From: Lysobacterales bacterium
Lineage (GTDB): Bacteria > Pseudomonadota > Gammaproteobacteria > Xanthomonadales > SZUA-5
Length of the DNA: 58,356 bases
Assembly: GCA_022844165.1 (NCBI GenBank)
Contig: JALHMH010000010.1
Coordinates: 1 to 58,356 of the forward strand
Reading direction: 5' to 3'
Below the pieces are notes generated by a model. It saw only the letters and a list, made by a program, of their open reading frames with translations, was not told where the DNA came from and ran no database searches. Below are positions 17,481-26,540 of the stretch, one piece after another (the first letter of the stretch is position 1; every line of letters begins with the position of its first letter). A program made the position numbers and the translations under genes.

Positions 17481-18746
17481 ATGCATCTGTCAGAACTCAA
17501 ACGGAAGTCCGTTGAAGAACTCTTGGACATGGCTGTTGCCATGGAACTCGAAGGCGTTGCGCGCGCCCGGAAACAGGAAGTCATCTTTGCCATCCTGAAA
17601 GCCTACGCCAAGAACGGCGATTCGATCTCCGGCGAGGGCGTGCTCGAGATATTGCAGGATGGTTTCGGATTCCTGCGTGCGCCAGATTCTTCTTATCTGG
17701 CAGGGCCGGACGATGTTTACATCAGCCCGAGCCAGATCCGACGCTTTAACTTGCGCACTGGCGACTACATTCGCGGCAAAGTGCGCCCGCCTAAGGAAGG
17801 GGAACGGTATTTCGCGCTGCTTAAAGTCGACGACATCAACGACGAGCCGCCAGAATCGAAGAAGAATCAGGTGCTTTTCGAGAACCTGACGCCCTATTAC
17901 CCGACGCAAAAGTACAACCTCGAACGTGGTAATGGCTCCACTGAGGACATCACCGGCCGAGTGATGGACCTGATCAGCCCAGTCGGTAAGGGTCAGCGTG
18001 GATTGATCGTTTCGCCGCCGAAAGCCGGCAAGACGATGATGTTGCAAAATGTCGCGCAGGCTCTGATGGCAAATCATCCGGAAAGCCATTTGATCGTGTT
18101 GCTGATCGACGAGCGGCCAGAAGAAGTCACTGAAATGCAGCGCATGGTGCGCGTCGGCGAAGTGATCTCTTCGACCTTCGACGAACCTGCGGCGCGCCAC
18201 GTGCAAGTGGCGGAAATGGTGATCGAACGCGCTAAGCGACTCGTGGAGCACAAGCGCGATGTGATCATTTTGCTCGATTCGATTACGCGTCTGGCACGGG
18301 CTTACAACACGGTGGTGCCTTCATCGGGCAAAGTGCTGACGGGCGGCGTTGATGCCAACGCCCTGCAACGACCGAAGCGCTTTTTTGGTGCAGCGCGCAA
18401 AGTCGAAGAAGGTGGATCGCTGACGATTCTCGCAACCGCGCTCATCGAAACCGGTTCGAAGATGGACGAAGTGATTTACGAGGAGTTCAAGGGCACGGGC
18501 AACATGGAAGTACACCTCGAACGCCGCATCGCGGAAAAACGCGTTTATCCGGCGATCAACATCAATCGCTCCGGCACGCGCCGTGAAGAGTTGCTGCTTG
18601 GCCAGGAGCCGCTGCAGAAAATCTGGATTCTGCGCAAGCTGTTGCATTCGATGGATGAAACCGCGGCAATGGAATTTATGCTCGATAAAATGAAGAGCAC
18701 AAAGAGCAACGACGAGTTCTTCTTGCAGATGAAGCGCTCATCCTAG
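17481..18746 (+). CDS. rho: Transcription termination factor Rho
   Basis: This 421-residue protein is a hexameric RNA helicase that ends untranslated transcripts. The N-terminal Rho domain (1-45) begins [18 protein letters not shown]. The OSB/cold-shock RNA-binding domain follows (about 48-120; [20 protein letters not shown]). The RecA-like motor has Walker [12 protein letters not shown] (178-188), LIDERPEEV and the Q/R-loop sequence [15 protein letters not shown]. The start at 17481 is fixed by homology and length (E. coli 419), although the frame is open further upstream. It is alone on its transcript as far as can be seen. Confidence 0.97.
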   Translation: MHLSELKRKSVEELLDMAVAMELEGVARARKQEVIFAILKAYAKNGDSISGEGVLEILQDGFGFLRAPDSSYLAGPDDVYISPSQIRRFNLRTGDYIRGKVRPPKEGERYFALLKVDDINDEPPESKKNQVLFENLTPYYPTQKYNLERGNGSTEDITGRVMDLISPVGKGQRGLIVSPPKAGKTMMLQNVAQALMANHPESHLIVLLIDERPEEVTEMQRMVRVGEVISSTFDEPAARHVQVAEMVIERAKRLVEHKRDVIILLDSITRLARAYNTVVPSSGKVLTGGVDANALQRPKRFFGAARKVEEGGSLTILATALIETGSKMDEVIYEEFKGTGNMEVHLERRIAEKRVYPAININRSGTRREELLLGQEPLQKIWILRKLLHSMDETAAMEFMLDKMKSTKSNDEFFLQMKRSS

Positions 18747-18887
18747 CGACGCGCTGCAACGACCAGCCAGCTGGCGCCAAACTTCTGGCACTTATCGGCG
18801 CTGGCTCTGAGCAATCATTCTCGCCCTTGAGCTTTCAGGGGCAGTCGCCGCATCCTTGCGCATTCTGGACTTTCGGGACTCGACAAG

Positions 18888-19550
18888 ATGGCTGGATCGT
18901 TGAACTTCGAGCGTGCACGTTTCAACATGGTTGAACAACAGGTGCGTCCGTGGGACGTTCTGGATGCGCGCGTTCTTGATGTCATGGGTGAAGTGAAGCG
19001 CGAGGATTTTGTTCCGCCCCGTTTTCGGAAACTGGCGTTCACCGACTTGTCCATCCCACTCGACCACGACGAAACGATGCTCAAACCGGTCGTCGAAGGC
19101 CGCCTGTTGCAAGCACTGGACATCGGCAGCGACGACGAGGTGCTGCAGATTGGAATCGGGTCTGGGTTTGTTGCCGCTTGTTTGTCAAGGCTCGCAAGGC
19201 AGGTGCAGGGGATCGAAATTCACGTCGACTTGGCGGAGCGCGCACGTTCGCGATTGAATGCGGCGGGCATACGCAACGCCAGCATCGTCGTCGGGGACGC
19301 GTTCGCGCACCGGCCGGCACAGTCGTACGACGCTATTGCCGTCACCGGCGCGGTGCATCGCGTGCCAGAGGGGTGGTTAGGCTGGCTGAAGCCCGGCGGA
19401 AGGATGTTCATCGTCAGCGGCGACTCGCCGGCGATGGATGCCCAGCTGATGACCAGGCAATCGAGCGATGCCCTTCAGCATCGCAGCTTGTTTGAAACCG
19501 ATATTCGATACTTGCGCGGCGCTGAGCCGCTGCCCACTTTTACGATATAG
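18888..19550 (+). CDS. Protein-L-isoaspartate O-methyltransferase-like protein
   Basis: A 220-residue class I SAM-dependent methyltransferase of the PCMT family. The opening NFERARFNMVEQQVRPWDV, the substrate-side stretch REDFVPPRFRKLAFTD and the SAM-binding loop LQIGIGSGFVAACL (near residue 87) match this family. Homologues in Lysobacterales and other proteobacteria regularly sit just before tolC, as here (14 bp gap), so a role tied to envelope export or repair is possible. The canonical TxSAxPxMV motif of Pcm is not clear (after SIPLDHDETM), so isoaspartate repair activity is uncertain. Confidence 0.82.
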   Translation: MAGSLNFERARFNMVEQQVRPWDVLDARVLDVMGEVKREDFVPPRFRKLAFTDLSIPLDHDETMLKPVVEGRLLQALDIGSDDEVLQIGIGSGFVAACLSRLARQVQGIEIHVDLAERARSRLNAAGIRNASIVVGDAFAHRPAQSYDAIAVTGAVHRVPEGWLGWLKPGGRMFIVSGDSPAMDAQLMTRQSSDALQHRSLFETDIRYLRGAEPLPTFTI

Positions 19551-19564
19551 CTTTAGGAGATTCC

Positions 19565-20935
19565 ATGCGTTGCCATCGCCTCTGTGTTGCCATTGTTTTA
19601 GCCATCGCCTGCGCGCCGGCGACGGCCGTTGATCTTGCCGAGGTCTACGAGATGGCGCGCGCGAGCGATCCGCAACTGGCGGCCGCCGAAGCGAACATGA
19701 TGGCGGCAGGCGAGGGCATTGTTCAGGCGCGTGCAGCGCTGTTGCCGAACCTGTCCGGGCGTGCGACTTTGGGCGACTCCGATAGTACGAACTCGCAGAT
19801 CACGTCGATCCCGCAGTCGGATGGCACGGTACGCTTCGGACGCGCCGAAGGATCTGGAGATTCGACGACACGCAACTATTCTCTGACGCTTGCGCAGAGC
19901 ATCTACGATCACAGCGACTACACTCGCTTGCGCGGGGCTCGGGCAGGCGCTTCGCGCGCATCGGCGAGTTACGATGCTGCGGTGGATGGATTGGTGATCC
20001 GTGTTGCAGAGGCCTATTTCGCTGCGCTGACGGCGACCACCAATCTGGATGCGGCCCAAGCCGAAGAAAAGGCTGTCAAGCGCCAGTTGGAGCAAGCGGA
20101 GCAGCGCTTCGAAGTGGGTCTGTCGGCGATCACCGATGTTCACGAAGCACAGGCGCGATTCGACGGCGCTCGCGCGGCTGCCATTCTTGCGCAGAATCAG
20201 CTGGATGATGCATACGAGGCACTGGGCGAGTTGACTGGAAGATCCATCGAAAAGGTCAACCCGCTGGCCGAGAACATCACTCTGCAACGTCCCGACCCTG
20301 ATCGCATCGAAGACTGGGTTGCGACGGCCGAAGCGGAGAGCCCCTCTCTGGCGATACGCAAGTTCGAATTGGAACAAGCGGAACAGGCGATCGAGACAGC
20401 CAAGGCGGCTCACTATCCGGTGCTGAGTGCGGACTACAGTTGGACCGATAGCAATACCTGGGGCTCGCGTTCGTCGAATGAATTCGATTTTCCAGCCGAT
20501 TCAAGCTTTCGTGATCGCGGCTTCGGGCTCACATTGACGGTACCCATTTTTGAGGGGTTCGCCACGCAATCTCGCGTACGCCAGGAGACTTTCAATCGCG
20601 ATGCTGCCGCCGATTCTTACGAACAAGAAAAGCGCGCCATTGTGCGCCAGACGCGCAGCGCCTATCGATCTGTGATGGCGGGCATCAGCGAAGTCGAAGC
20701 GCGTCGGCAGGCGCAGGTGTCGGCGCAGAGCGCTCTCGATGCCACTCAAGCGGGCTTTGAGGTCGGCACGCGCACCATCGTCGACGTGCTCATCAGTCAG
20801 CAGCTGTTGTTTCAGGCGCAACGCGACTACGCCCGGGCACGACACGACTATCTGGTCAATACCCTGCGGCTGAAACGCGCTGCTGGCACTATCGCGGCAG
20901 CTGACGTGCAGCAGGTGAGCGCTCTGCTGCGCTGA
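19565..20935 (+). CDS. tolC: TolC-family outer-membrane efflux/secretion channel
   Basis: The 456-residue precursor has a signal peptide (CHRLCVAIVLAIACAPATA, cleavage near residue 22). It then shows two related halves of the OEP family, each with long helices rich in Ala, Gln and Glu (EEKAVKRQLEQAEQRFEVGL and the later QAQVSAQSALDATQAGFEVG). The motif FEVGLSAITDVHEAQARFD and the second-half FEVGTRTIVDVLISQQLLFQ are diagnostic. It trimerises into an outer-membrane beta-barrel with a periplasmic tunnel and works with ABC, RND or MFS exporters. A good AGGAG site precedes ATG 19565. Cotranscription with the upstream methyltransferase is likely. Confidence 0.94.
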   Translation: MRCHRLCVAIVLAIACAPATAVDLAEVYEMARASDPQLAAAEANMMAAGEGIVQARAALLPNLSGRATLGDSDSTNSQITSIPQSDGTVRFGRAEGSGDSTTRNYSLTLAQSIYDHSDYTRLRGARAGASRASASYDAAVDGLVIRVAEAYFAALTATTNLDAAQAEEKAVKRQLEQAEQRFEVGLSAITDVHEAQARFDGARAAAILAQNQLDDAYEALGELTGRSIEKVNPLAENITLQRPDPDRIEDWVATAEAESPSLAIRKFELEQAEQAIETAKAAHYPVLSADYSWTDSNTWGSRSSNEFDFPADSSFRDRGFGLTLTVPIFEGFATQSRVRQETFNRDAAADSYEQEKRAIVRQTRSAYRSVMAGISEVEARRQAQVSAQSALDATQAGFEVGTRTIVDVLISQQLLFQAQRDYARARHDYLVNTLRLKRAAGTIAAADVQQVSALLR

Positions 20936-20967
20936 GATTGAGTCGTTTCGTCCGATCTCCGTTTGCG

Positions 20968-22122
20968 TCAGCCGATTCGCGCCAGAAAGCGTTGCATGAC
21001 CGGCGCGAATCTTGGGATGTCGACCAAGAACGCGTCGTGTCCTTGAATCGACGGCAGCGGTTGGTAGTCGACATTTGTGCCGGCGGCACGCAAACAATCC
21101 GCAATTTCCTCCTGTTGCTCGACCGGGAACAGGATGTCGGTTGTCACGCCGATCACGAGCGCGTTGGCGATGCGCATCTGTCGGCAGGCAGCCTCGATCG
21201 TGCCGCCGTATTCGGACAGGTCGAACCAGTCCATTGCACGCGATAAGTACAAGTAGCAGTTGGGATCGAAGCCCCCGGCCCAGCGTCTGGCGTGTGCATC
21301 CAGGTACGTCTCGATCGCAAACTCGCTGGCAAACGGGTCCGATGAGGGCGGAACATCGACGGCGGCTTTTTCGCGCCCGAATCGCTCCCGCCACTCCTGA
21401 GGCGATCGATAGGTGGCGACGCCAAGTTTGCGAGCAAGCCCCATCCCGGAGGCCACATCCATCGCGCTGGCGTAGTTGCCATTGTCCCAACCAGGATCGG
21501 CGCGAACGATCTGGCGCTGTAACGATCGCAGGGCGATTGCGAATGGCGAGGAGCGAGCCGCGCAGGACATCAGAGCAATATTCGGAACCAACGCCGGATG
21601 GCGAAGCGCCATCGCCAGCGCTGTCATACCGCCCATGCTGGGACCGATCACGAGTTTCAGGCGTGTAATACCCAGACCTGCGGCAACCGAAGCCGTAGCA
21701 TCGGCGATGTCTTCGATACTGAGCGCCGGGAATCGTAATCGATACGGTTCGCCATCGGCAGGATGCGCTGATGCCGCGCCAGTTGACCCTTTGCAACTGC
21801 CTAGCGAATTGACGCAAATCACAAAGTCGCGAGCGGTATCCAGCGCCTTACCGATGCCGATCATTGGCTCCCACCATCCGGGTGATGGATCGTGCGTATG
21901 CGAGGCCGCATGTGCGCTGGGCGACATGCCGGTCACAATGAGTATGGCGTTGTCCCGAGCGTCGTTGAGTTGCCCCCAGGATTCGAAGGCCATTGCGGCT
22001 TGATGCAACTCGCCGCCCCGCTTGAGGCCGAATGGCGATGGCAAGCGATGGAATTGCGTTGCGGGAGTTGCGGGAAGAGCGTTGGACAAGGCGCAGGATC
22101 GGCATATTGACCCCGCGATCAT
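20968..22122 (-). CDS. metX: MetX-type homoserine/serine O-acyltransferase
   Basis: A 384-residue alpha/beta-hydrolase-fold acyltransferase. The nucleophile elbow is GPSMGGMTALAMA, preceded by VNSLGSCKGSTGAAS. The catalytic Asp and His are in VTTDILFPV and QGHDAFLVD. The family transfers acetyl or succinyl to homoserine (methionine pathway) or succinyl to serine (cysteine pathway); several Lysobacterales members are serine O-succinyltransferases, so the substrate is open. ATG 22122 is chosen because conserved sequence (FHRLPSPFGLKRGG) starts about 25 residues later; the open frame extends to 22332 without homology. It converges on tolC. Confidence 0.88.
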   Translation of the reverse strand: MIAGSICRSCALSNALPATPATQFHRLPSPFGLKRGGELHQAAMAFESWGQLNDARDNAILIVTGMSPSAHAASHTHDPSPGWWEPMIGIGKALDTARDFVICVNSLGSCKGSTGAASAHPADGEPYRLRFPALSIEDIADATASVAAGLGITRLKLVIGPSMGGMTALAMALRHPALVPNIALMSCAARSSPFAIALRSLQRQIVRADPGWDNGNYASAMDVASGMGLARKLGVATYRSPQEWRERFGREKAAVDVPPSSDPFASEFAIETYLDAHARRWAGGFDPNCYLYLSRAMDWFDLSEYGGTIEAACRQMRIANALVIGVTTDILFPVEQQEEIADCLRAAGTNVDYQPLPSIQGHDAFLVDIPRFAPVMQRFLARIG

Positions 22123-22343
22123 AACCGGGCGGGAAGCGGTGGCTGACTCAATCGAGCGATTGATCGGGGCGGATTGACGAACACTGGCAAGCGTGCGCCG
22201 ATGTCGCGCGACGCTTTGTCCCGAGCCCTTCGACCGGCCTAAGCTCGGCGGTGAGGGACGTTGGCGGCTAAGGCTGGCATGAACCGGCACTGCAAATGCC
22301 CGCAGCCCGTTATGCTTGGCAGATCGCGTCACTGGTGTGTGCC

Positions 22344-23027
22344 ATGTCGATCCGCTTCGAACTCGTGAGTAAGCGCTATGAGGGCCGGGATGCGTTAGCC
22401 GACATCAGTTTCCTCGTGGATTCGGGGGAATTCGTGTTCGTGACCGGGCACTCCGGCGCAGGCAAGAGTACGCTTCTCAAACTGCTGGCACTGATTGAGC
22501 GACCCACGAGCGGCATCATCGAGGTGTTTGGCGAGCGTTTGAGCAAGATCTCCCGGCGGCAACTGGCGCGCTACCGGCGACAATTGGGACTGGTTTTTCA
22601 GGATCATCGTTTGCTCCTCGATCGAAACGCATTCGACAATGTTGCCTTGCCGCTGCGCCTCGACGGTTATCCTGAAACTGCGATCTTGAGGCGTGTGCCG
22701 GCTGCGCTTGCGCAAGTGGGGCTGGGTGGGCGTGAGTCGTCGATGCCCGCGCAGCTGTCCACCGGCGAACAGCAGCGACTGGGTATCGCACGGGCTGTGG
22801 TTTGCACGCCCAGACTGTTATTGGCAGACGAGCCCACCGGAAATCTCGATCCGCAACTGGCGGTTGAGATCATGGAGCTGTTCGTCTCACTGAAGACGCA
22901 AGGTACGACAGTCATCGTGGCTTCCCATGACCTGCCGCTGATTCAGAAAATCCGGCGGCGGACGATCGTGCTTGAGCACGGTCGTCAAATCGATGATTTC
23001 CGACCGGAGAATGCACATGGATCTTGA
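22344..23027 (+). CDS. ftsE: Cell-division ABC ATPase FtsE
   Basis: A 227-residue ATPase that with FtsX links the Z ring to periplasmic peptidoglycan hydrolases. Walker [15 protein letters not shown], signature AQLSTGEQQRLGIARAVV, Walker [13 protein letters not shown] and the H-loop IVASHD are all present. The start is set at MSIRFELVSKRY (22344), the usual FtsE opening; an upstream in-frame start at 22296 lacks homology. It overlaps ftsX by 11 bp. In most gammaproteobacteria rpoH follows ftsX; here a receiver-domain protein and ung follow instead. Confidence 0.95.
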   Translation: MSIRFELVSKRYEGRDALADISFLVDSGEFVFVTGHSGAGKSTLLKLLALIERPTSGIIEVFGERLSKISRRQLARYRRQLGLVFQDHRLLLDRNAFDNVALPLRLDGYPETAILRRVPAALAQVGLGGRESSMPAQLSTGEQQRLGIARAVVCTPRLLLADEPTGNLDPQLAVEIMELFVSLKTQGTTVIVASHDLPLIQKIRRRTIVLEHGRQIDDFRPENAHGS

Positions 23028-23949
23028 GGGGGCGAGCGCGGCACGCGCATGGCGACGTTCGCATCTCGACGGCGTTCTGTTTGGACTTCAGCGACTGCTG
23101 CGCGATCCGTTCGGTCAGATGCTCACTTTAGGCGTGATCGCCGTTGCCCTATTGTTGCCGGCGCTCGGATTGTTGGCATTGGAGCGAATCAATGCCGCGG
23201 CGTCGGCGTGGCGGCCGAGCGGAGATCTGACGGTATTCCTCTCGGCCGGCGAACCTGTGGAACGCGCGTTGGAGTTGGCCGATTCGCTTGCGGGCCGGCA
23301 GGAGGTGGTTGCGACGGAAGTGCGCTCTCCAGACGATGCGCTAGCGGAACTGCGGCGCCTCTCAGATTTCGCCGAAGCATTGTCGGCGCTGGATGCGAAC
23401 CCGATGCCGGCATTGGTGATCGTGCGCTTGTCGCCAGTCGGCGCCAACCGAATCGACGCGCTGAAACAGGAACTGGCCGCTCTGCCGAGCGTTGATTGGG
23501 TCCAGGTCGACAAACGTTGGTTGGAACGCCTGGAGTCTTTGCTCGAAGCGGCACGTCGTGCCGTGCTGTTGGCGGCCGCAATTCTGGCGATCGCAGTACT
23601 GTTGGTCGTCGGCAACACTATTCGCCTCGAAATCTCCGAAAAGCGCGAAGAGATCGTCACTTTAAAGTTGCTGGGCGCCAGCGACAGTTTTGTGCGCCGG
23701 CCGTTCTTGTATATCGGATTGTGGTACGGCGTCGTCGGCGCTTCGTTGTCGCTGCTGCTTGTCTGGCTCAGCCTGAAGTGGCTGCAGCCGGCTCTGGCGG
23801 ATCTCGCGGCCAGTTTTGGCAACGAGGTGGCGCTCTCCGGCATCGGTGCGCAAGGAGCGGTTGCCCTGCTAGCCTATGGTGCGGCGCTCGGCTGGTCTGG
23901 TGCACTCGTTGCCAGCACTCGGCATCTGCGGCGAGCAGAGCCAACTTAG
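23017..23949 (+). CDS. ftsX: Cell-division membrane protein FtsX
   Basis: A 310-residue permease-like partner of FtsE. The four transmembrane helices are at about 33-54, 178-200, 230-252 and 275-298. The periplasmic domain between helices 1 and 2 (about 60-170) recruits amidase activators. AVLLVVGNTIRLEISEKREE and VTLKLLGASDSFVRRPFLY are typical FtsX cytoplasmic-loop motifs. The ATG at 23017 is favoured because GGAG lies 7 nt upstream; ATG 23011 has no room for a ribosome-binding site. Translational coupling with ftsE is evident from the overlap. Confidence 0.94.
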   Translation: MDLEGASAARAWRRSHLDGVLFGLQRLLRDPFGQMLTLGVIAVALLLPALGLLALERINAAASAWRPSGDLTVFLSAGEPVERALELADSLAGRQEVVATEVRSPDDALAELRRLSDFAEALSALDANPMPALVIVRLSPVGANRIDALKQELAALPSVDWVQVDKRWLERLESLLEAARRAVLLAAAILAIAVLLVVGNTIRLEISEKREEIVTLKLLGASDSFVRRPFLYIGLWYGVVGASLSLLLVWLSLKWLQPALADLAASFGNEVALSGIGAQGAVALLAYGAALGWSGALVASTRHLRRAEPT

Positions 23950-23977
23950 CGCAATCGATTCGGGGAGGATGGTCTGC

Positions 23978-24820
23978 ATGGAAACACCGATGACCCGACA
24001 CGTGACGACGGACTGTCCGCGCGTGATGGTGGTCGATCCGTCGAAAGTGGTGCGCAAGATCATCGATCAGCTGCTGCACAATGACGTTCCCGGTGTCACG
24101 GTTTTGTCTTGCGCCAGTGGCGAGGAAGCCAAGTCAATGGTCACCCAGGGCGTTGTCGACCTGGTGACAACATCGTTGCGTTTGCCGGACATGGACGGGC
24201 TCGAATTGGCGCGTTTCATTCGCGAGCATTCGCCGCAGGCATACATCCCGATCATCGTGGTGTCCGGTGATGTCAATGAGCGTCTCTTAAATCGCGACAT
24301 CACATCCGACGTCACCGATTATTTCGACAAGTCTCTGGGCCCGCAGGCCCTGAGCACTTTTGTACGCGGTTATGTGCGGCCCGAGACCCAGGTGCTCGGC
24401 GAGGTGTTGTACGTTGAAGACAGTCGTGTGGTCGCAGTCGCAACCCGACGCATGATGGAGAAGCATGGATTGAGGGTCACGCATGTGGTCAGCGTGGAAG
24501 AGGCTGTCGAGTTGCTCGAAGTCGCCAAACGAGAAGGCAGAATTCCCGGGCCAGATATCATCCTGACCGACGTTTATTTGAAGGGCGGCATGACCGGCGG
24601 CGACTTGTTGGACGTCGTGCGTGGTCAGTTTGGTTATCCCAAAGGCGAGTTGCCGATTTTGGTCATGACCGGCGATGACAATGCAGCAAACCAGACGGCC
24701 CTGCTTCGTGCGGGTGCAAACGATCTGGTTCAGAAGCCTACCGAAGAACGGATTCTCATCACCAAATTGGGGTTCCAGCTGCGTGTCGCCCAGGCCAGAC
24801 GTGCGGCTCGTGGTGCATGA
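23978..24820 (+). CDS. Double-receiver protein with a degenerate first receiver
   Basis: A 280-residue protein made of two CheY-like receiver domains and no output domain. Receiver 1 (about 14-132) keeps the fold and the conserved Lys (FDKSL, K118), but the phosphoacceptor position in [14 protein letters not shown] is Ser66 instead of Asp. Receiver 2 (about 141-270) has the acidic residues in YVEDSR, the acceptor Asp198 in ILTDVYL and Lys253 in VQKPTE. It could act as a phosphate sink or adaptor in a phosphorelay; an Hpt protein is encoded 0.7 kb away. Start 23978 is chosen for spacing from GGGGAGG; 23969 is possible. The stop overlaps the ung start by 4 bp. Confidence 0.85.
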   Translation: METPMTRHVTTDCPRVMVVDPSKVVRKIIDQLLHNDVPGVTVLSCASGEEAKSMVTQGVVDLVTTSLRLPDMDGLELARFIREHSPQAYIPIIVVSGDVNERLLNRDITSDVTDYFDKSLGPQALSTFVRGYVRPETQVLGEVLYVEDSRVVAVATRRMMEKHGLRVTHVVSVEEAVELLEVAKREGRIPGPDIILTDVYLKGGMTGGDLLDVVRGQFGYPKGELPILVMTGDDNAANQTALLRAGANDLVQKPTEERILITKLGFQLRVAQARRAARGA

Positions 24821-25503
24821 GCACCGATCGAGTTCGGCTCGACGACAGCTGGAAGCAGCGATTGTTGGGCGACCTGAAATCCGATGCCATGCAGCGTTTG
24901 CGCGACTTCTTGCGTGCCGAGAAGGCTGCGGGCAAGGCGATCTATCCGCCCGGGAAGAACATCTTTGCCGCGTTCGATGCCACGCCCTTCGAGCAAGTGC
25001 GTGCGGTGATTCTGGGTCAGGATCCCTATCATGGTCCCGGGCAGGCGCACGGCCTTTGCTTTTCTGTCCCTGAGGGAGTCGACATACCGCCGTCGTTAGC
25101 CAACATCTTTGCGGAGATTGAGCGCGACCTGCGCGTCCCGCGTCCGGCGCATGGTTGCCTTAGTGCATGGGCAGAGCGCGGTGTGCTGCTGCTGAACTCA
25201 GTGCTGACGGTTGAGCGAGGTCGTGCCGGATCGCATCAGGGCAAGGGTTGGGAAGCACTCACCGACCGCGTGATTTCGCTGCTTTGCGCAGAGCGCGACG
25301 GGCTGGTGTTTTTTCTCTGGGGCGCTTATGCCCAGGCAAAAGGGAAACTGGTAGATCCGCGCCGGCATCTGGTATTGCGGGCGCCACATCCGTCCCCGCT
25401 GTCCGCGCACCGGGGTTTCATCGGCTGCGGCCACTTTTCGCGCTGCAACGACTATCTGCAGCGCCGTGGAACTGCGCCGATCAACTGGTCGTTGGTTGAT
25501 TGA
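24817..25503 (+). CDS. ung: Uracil-DNA glycosylase
   Basis: The 228-residue family 1 enzyme excises uracil from DNA at the start of base-excision repair. The water-activating motif [18 protein letters not shown] contains the catalytic Asp, [10 protein letters not shown] gives the pyrimidine-specificity Asn, and the DNA-intercalating loop [14 protein letters not shown] carries the catalytic His. The length fits. It overlaps the double-receiver gene by ATGA, so it is translationally coupled to a signalling gene, an arrangement with no obvious functional reason. It converges on the hpt gene with a 2-bp gap. Confidence 0.97.
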   Translation: MSTDRVRLDDSWKQRLLGDLKSDAMQRLRDFLRAEKAAGKAIYPPGKNIFAAFDATPFEQVRAVILGQDPYHGPGQAHGLCFSVPEGVDIPPSLANIFAEIERDLRVPRPAHGCLSAWAERGVLLLNSVLTVERGRAGSHQGKGWEALTDRVISLLCAERDGLVFFLWGAYAQAKGKLVDPRRHLVLRAPHPSPLSAHRGFIGCGHFSRCNDYLQRRGTAPINWSLVD

Positions 25504-25505
25504 CG

Positions 25506-25808
25506 TCAGGCCGATTCGTTGCGCCTAAGCGCTGCAATCAGTGCCAGTGTCCGCGCTTGCACCGCCTCAGAGGGGCCGGAGCGATCATCGATCATGTGCA
25601 CCAAATCACGCGCAATGTCGCCCAGTTGATCAAATCCATACATGCCCGCCGATCCCGCCAGCTTGTGGCCCAGGCTGCGGATCATGGACCAGTCGGGTTG
25701 GGTGGACGTCAAGGCATCTGCCAGCGCCTGCTCGAACTCGCCGGCTTTGCCCGGCAAGCTCGCCAAATATCGCAGACGCAAAACCTCTGGTACGTGACTG
25801 ACGCTCAT
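25506..25808 (-). CDS. Hpt-domain phosphotransfer protein
   Basis: This 100-residue protein is a single four-helix Hpt domain. The phospho-accepting histidine is in SLGHKLAGSAGMYGF, near residue 48, with the usual Gly and Phe spacing after it. Such proteins shuttle phosphate between receivers of hybrid kinases and response regulators. Its start overlaps the stop of the upstream OmpR-type regulator by one base, so the two are coupled. No histidine kinase is encoded beside them; the cognate kinase must lie elsewhere. The nearby double-receiver protein is another possible partner. Confidence 0.85.
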   Translation of the reverse strand: MSVSHVPEVLRLRYLASLPGKAGEFEQALADALTSTQPDWSMIRSLGHKLAGSAGMYGFDQLGDIARDLVHMIDDRSGPSEAVQARTLALIAALRRNESA

Positions 25809-26497
25809 CAGCTACCAGAATGTTCCATGCGATAGCCATGTTGATACACAGAGATGAGTCGCCAGCCATTCGACTCATCAATTTCGAGCTTTTTGCGGAT
25901 GCGGCTGATGTGGGCATCCACGGTACGGGTTGTAATGGTTTGCGCACGCCCCCAGACACGTTCGAGAAGCACACCACGTTTCACCAGACGACCAGCATTG
26001 GCGAACATATAGGCCGCCAGATCGAACTCTTTGCTGGTGAGTTCCACAGGCTGACCCTTCAGCGCAATCACTCGTCTGCCGACATCAACAACGTACGGTT
26101 CAGTACCTTGGAGAATTTCGGACGGTTGAATCGCACCCGCCCGGCGCCCCACGGCCTGAACGCGAGCAATCAATTCACGGCGGCGTGGCGGCTTCACCAA
26201 ATAGTCATCTGCGCCAGCCTGAAGCGCAGAAACGATGTTTTCTTCAGAATCCTGGGCGGTAATGAAGACGACCGGGATGCGTCCTAGAAAACTTTGCCTT
26301 ACCCAGGTCAGCACATCCATTCCGCTTGACTCGGGGAGTAACCAGTCGAGCAACAATACGTCCGGAACGTCGCGATGCAGCGCTCTCGTCAAATCGCCGC
26401 CAGAGCGATACCAGTGCACATCATGGCCCTCTTCGGTTAACCACAGGCTAAGCATCTCGGCCTGATCCGGATCGTCCTCGAGAATATCGATGCGCAT
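25808..26497 (-). CDS. OmpR-family response regulator
   Basis: A 229-residue regulator with a receiver domain (DILEDDPDQAE acidic cluster; LLLDWLLPESSGMD with the acceptor Asp; DDYLVKPPRRR with Lys) and a winged helix (ELTSKEFDLAAYMFANAGR to VDAHISRIRKKL, ending in GYRM). ATG 26497 is chosen because MRIDILEDDP is the conserved opening. It lies 43 bp after manC on the same strand and overlaps hpt. The trio could be one operon, which would connect the regulator to mannose-nucleotide supply, but an internal promoter cannot be excluded. Confidence 0.9.
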   Translation of the reverse strand: MRIDILEDDPDQAEMLSLWLTEEGHDVHWYRSGGDLTRALHRDVPDVLLLDWLLPESSGMDVLTWVRQSFLGRIPVVFITAQDSEENIVSALQAGADDYLVKPPRRRELIARVQAVGRRAGAIQPSEILQGTEPYVVDVGRRVIALKGQPVELTSKEFDLAAYMFANAGRLVKRGVLLERVWGRAQTITTRTVDAHISRIRKKLEIDESNGWRLISVYQHGYRMEHSGS

Positions 26498-26540
26498 GCG
26501 CTCTCCATTGAGTATTTGCCCTAAAGCCGAGTCTAGACGA

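Noticed and set aside
18757..18815. Partly complementary GCCAGCTGGCGCC and GGCGCTGGC after rho.
   Set aside because: The pairing is imperfect with a long loop and has no T-run, so it was not called as a terminator.
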